Shown here piece by piece: positions 6,659 through 8,227 of a stretch of 8,227 nt of DNA. The notes beneath the pieces were generated by a model. The model did not search any database. It had not been told where the DNA came from and worked only from the letters and a program-made list of their open reading frames with translations. The stretch lies in the NCBI GenBank assembly GCA_046496945.1, contig JAWOGL010000018.1, forward strand, positions 1 through 8,227, in the 5' to 3' direction. A program made the translations under genes and the position numbers. How positions within the stretch are numbered: position 1 is the first letter of the stretch; the number at the start of each line of letters is the position of its first letter. The DNA is from Desulfonatronovibrio sp046496945 (lineage in GTDB: Bacteria; Desulfobacterota; Desulfovibrionia; Desulfovibrionales; Desulfonatronovibrionaceae).

Positions 6659-8227
6659 TGGCTCAACCTGGTCTGGCCGGATGGATCGCCCATCGTTTGA
6701 TGGACTCTCCGCTGGTTCCGTTACTGGTCATCGCCAGCCTGATGCTGGGCGGTTATGGTCTGCTGGTCACACCCCGGGAAGATCGGCCGGATATTGACGT
6801 GCCCACAGCCATGGTTGTGATTCCCTGGCCCGGTGGAGGGGTGGAACAGGTGGATGAACAGCTGGCCCGTCGCGCTGGAACGTGGATTCGCCAGCTTTCG
6901 TCCGTGACCGAAGTGCGCAGCAGCAGCACGGAGAATGCAGCCCTGCTGATGGTGGAGTTCGAACCGGGCACCGATGAACCAGCGGCCTATGCCGAACTTC
7001 AGGAAATCTTCGAGGCCAACGCCGCGCTTTTGCCTGTTGCCGCTGGTCCGGCGCGCATCGAAACCTTTGGCGAGCAGCGTCTGGTGATGTTCGTGGCCAG
7101 TCTGGACAGCAAAACCCGTTCCCCCCGGGAGCTTGAACAGATGGCTGCTGAAGTGGCAGCCCGCCTGGAGTCCGTGCCCGGAGTGCGAAATATTTCCCTG
7201 CACGGGGGAGAAAAGCGGGCCATGGAAGTTCTGCCCCGCCCTGAAGACCTGGCCGCGCACGGTATTCATTTGAACCAGCTTGCAGAGGCTATTGCCGCTG
7301 TTTCCCGCCGTATGCCCGTGGGAGTTCTGGAAGGGGAGCCGGTAACAGCTGCCCGGGCAGGGACGGATATCGGCAATCAGGCAGTGCTGGCCCGGATTCC
7401 GGTGGGAAAGGGCGCTGCCGGACCGGTTCGTCTTGAAGACGTGGCGGACATTCGCGACGGTTCCGAGCTTCGGAACCAGGCGGTTCTGCACTGGCGCCGG
7501 GATCAGTCCGTGGCCTATCCCACGGTGTCTCTGGCGGTCACGACTCTGGCCGGCAGAAATGTCAGCGACGTGACCCAGGATTTTCGCCGGCGTATGGAAG
7601 TTCTGCAGGCCGACCTGATACCGTCCGATGTTCAGCTTACCATTACCTACGATGCCGGCAGGGACGCCACGAAAAGGGTGTACAGCGTTCTTCGGCAGTT
7701 GCTCACCGGGACCATCGTGGTAGTGCTGATTATCGGGCTCGGACTGGGCTGGCGGGCCGGGCTGATTATTGCCATGATGATGCCGGCGTCTCTGGCCATC
7801 GTGCCCTATTTCTACCACAGATTCGGATTCAGCCTGAATCCTGTATCCATTGCCGCGATGATTCTGGCCATCGGCATCCTTTCGGATGACGCGGTGGTCA
7901 TGCTGGAAAACATCAGCCGCCAGTTTCACAAAGCCGGGAAAAAAAGCCGGGAACTAACCGTCTCAGCTGTTAAAGAGGTAGGTAATCCTACAATCCTGGC
8001 TGACCTGCTCGTGGTGGCGACCCTGCTGCCCACGGCGTTCATTACCGGAGAAATGGGCCAATACGTGCGGGCCATTCCGGTTGGGGCCTCGGTGGGCGTG
8101 CTCTTTTCCCTGTTCATCGCCCTGACCATCACCCCGTATTACGGATACCGTCTGCTGCGGGTCAGCCCTGCCGGCAGTCGCGACCAGGACAATGATGATC
8201 AGCAGGACAGTACCTTCACTGCAATCT
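6658..8227 (+). CDS. RND efflux transporter permease subunit, N-terminal half (runs off window)
   Basis: The frame is open from ATG at 6658 to the right edge, giving 523 codons and no stop; AcrB-type pumps have about 1,050 residues, so half is missing. It is the proton-driven inner-membrane pump of a tripartite exporter. The first transmembrane helix lies at about 19-37 and is followed by TPREDRPDIDVP (38-49), the usual start of the porter domain. The periplasmic porter part covers about 45-340. Helices 2-6 lie at about 348-366, 368-387, 395-414, 444-463 and 473-493. ILSDDAVVMLENI (407-419) holds the paired aspartates Asp410 and Asp411 of the proton relay in helix 4, equal to AcrB Asp407/Asp408. 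AVKEVGNPTI and PTAFITGEMGQYVR are also typical. It resembles HAE1-type pumps of environmental bacteria, and the substrate cannot be read. The last residues form an Asp/Gln-rich cytoplasmic linker. Confidence 0.92.
   Translation, partial: MAQPGLAGWIAHRLMDSPLVPLLVIASLMLGGYGLLVTPREDRPDIDVPTAMVVIPWPGGGVEQVDEQLARRAGTWIRQLSSVTEVRSSSTENAALLMVEFEPGTDEPAAYAELQEIFEANAALLPVAAGPARIETFGEQRLVMFVASLDSKTRSPRELEQMAAEVAARLESVPGVRNISLHGGEKRAMEVLPRPEDLAAHGIHLNQLAEAIAAVSRRMPVGVLEGEPVTAARAGTDIGNQAVLARIPVGKGAAGPVRLEDVADIRDGSELRNQAVLHWRRDQSVAYPTVSLAVTTLAGRNVSDVTQDFRRRMEVLQADLIPSDVQLTITYDAGRDATKRVYSVLRQLLTGTIVVVLIIGLGLGWRAGLIIAMMMPASLAIVPYFYHRFGFSLNPVSIAAMILAIGILSDDAVVMLENISRQFHKAGKKSRELTVSAVKEVGNPTILADLLVVATLLPTAFITGEMGQYVRAIPVGASVGVLFSLFIALTITPYYGYRLLRVSPAGSRDQDNDDQQDSTFTAI

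Noticed and set aside
6721..7929. 402-codon open frame on the minus strand
   Set aside because: It is antisense to the RND pump, whose own frame has unmistakable family motifs; the antisense product is His/Gly/Arg-rich with no domain.

Overview
The window suggests a Gram-negative, probably sulfate-reducing deltaproteobacterium of the Desulfovibrionales type. This is an inference. It rests on two outer-membrane-type lipoproteins, a TorD-family chaperone, an RND efflux pair, and an NlpC/P60 lipoprotein whose layout recalls the Desulfovibrio vulgaris enzyme DVU_0896. Base composition is moderate and visibly rises in the RND genes at the right.

Left part (1-1661): the 3' end of an unrecognised gene on + stops 3 bases from the convergent end of a complete 4-hydroxybutyrate/acetate-type CoA-transferase gene on -. 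A 145-base AT-rich gap then separates the CoA-transferase from the divergent + strand genes. Middle (1662-4365): two consecutive lipoprotein genes encode peptidoglycan-degrading enzymes, a GH3 beta-N-acetylglucosaminidase (NagZ type) and an SH3b-NlpC/P60 endopeptidase. Together they could trim both the sugar and the peptide part of muropeptides in the periplasm. Right part (4721-8227): a TorD-like molybdoenzyme chaperone, then an RND periplasmic adaptor and the first half of its inner-membrane pump, whose start overlaps the adaptor stop (TGATG); the pump runs off the window.

The most interesting structure is non-coding. The gaps after the GH3 gene and after the NlpC/P60 gene each hold a copy of the same element, bounded by TTCACCAT and ATGGTGGA and flanked by TA on both sides in both copies. 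The downstream copy (about 261 bp) is a large imperfect palindrome with arms of roughly 80-110 bases. The upstream copy (about 141 bp) keeps the left arm and both ends but lacks most of the right arm. They look like miniature inverted-repeat transposable elements (MITEs) with TA target duplications. The upstream copy supplies the last three codons and the stop of the GH3 gene. Removing it with one TA recreates a TAG stop at the exact junction, which supports the insertion model. The element family was recognised only from this window, so its name and spread are unknown.
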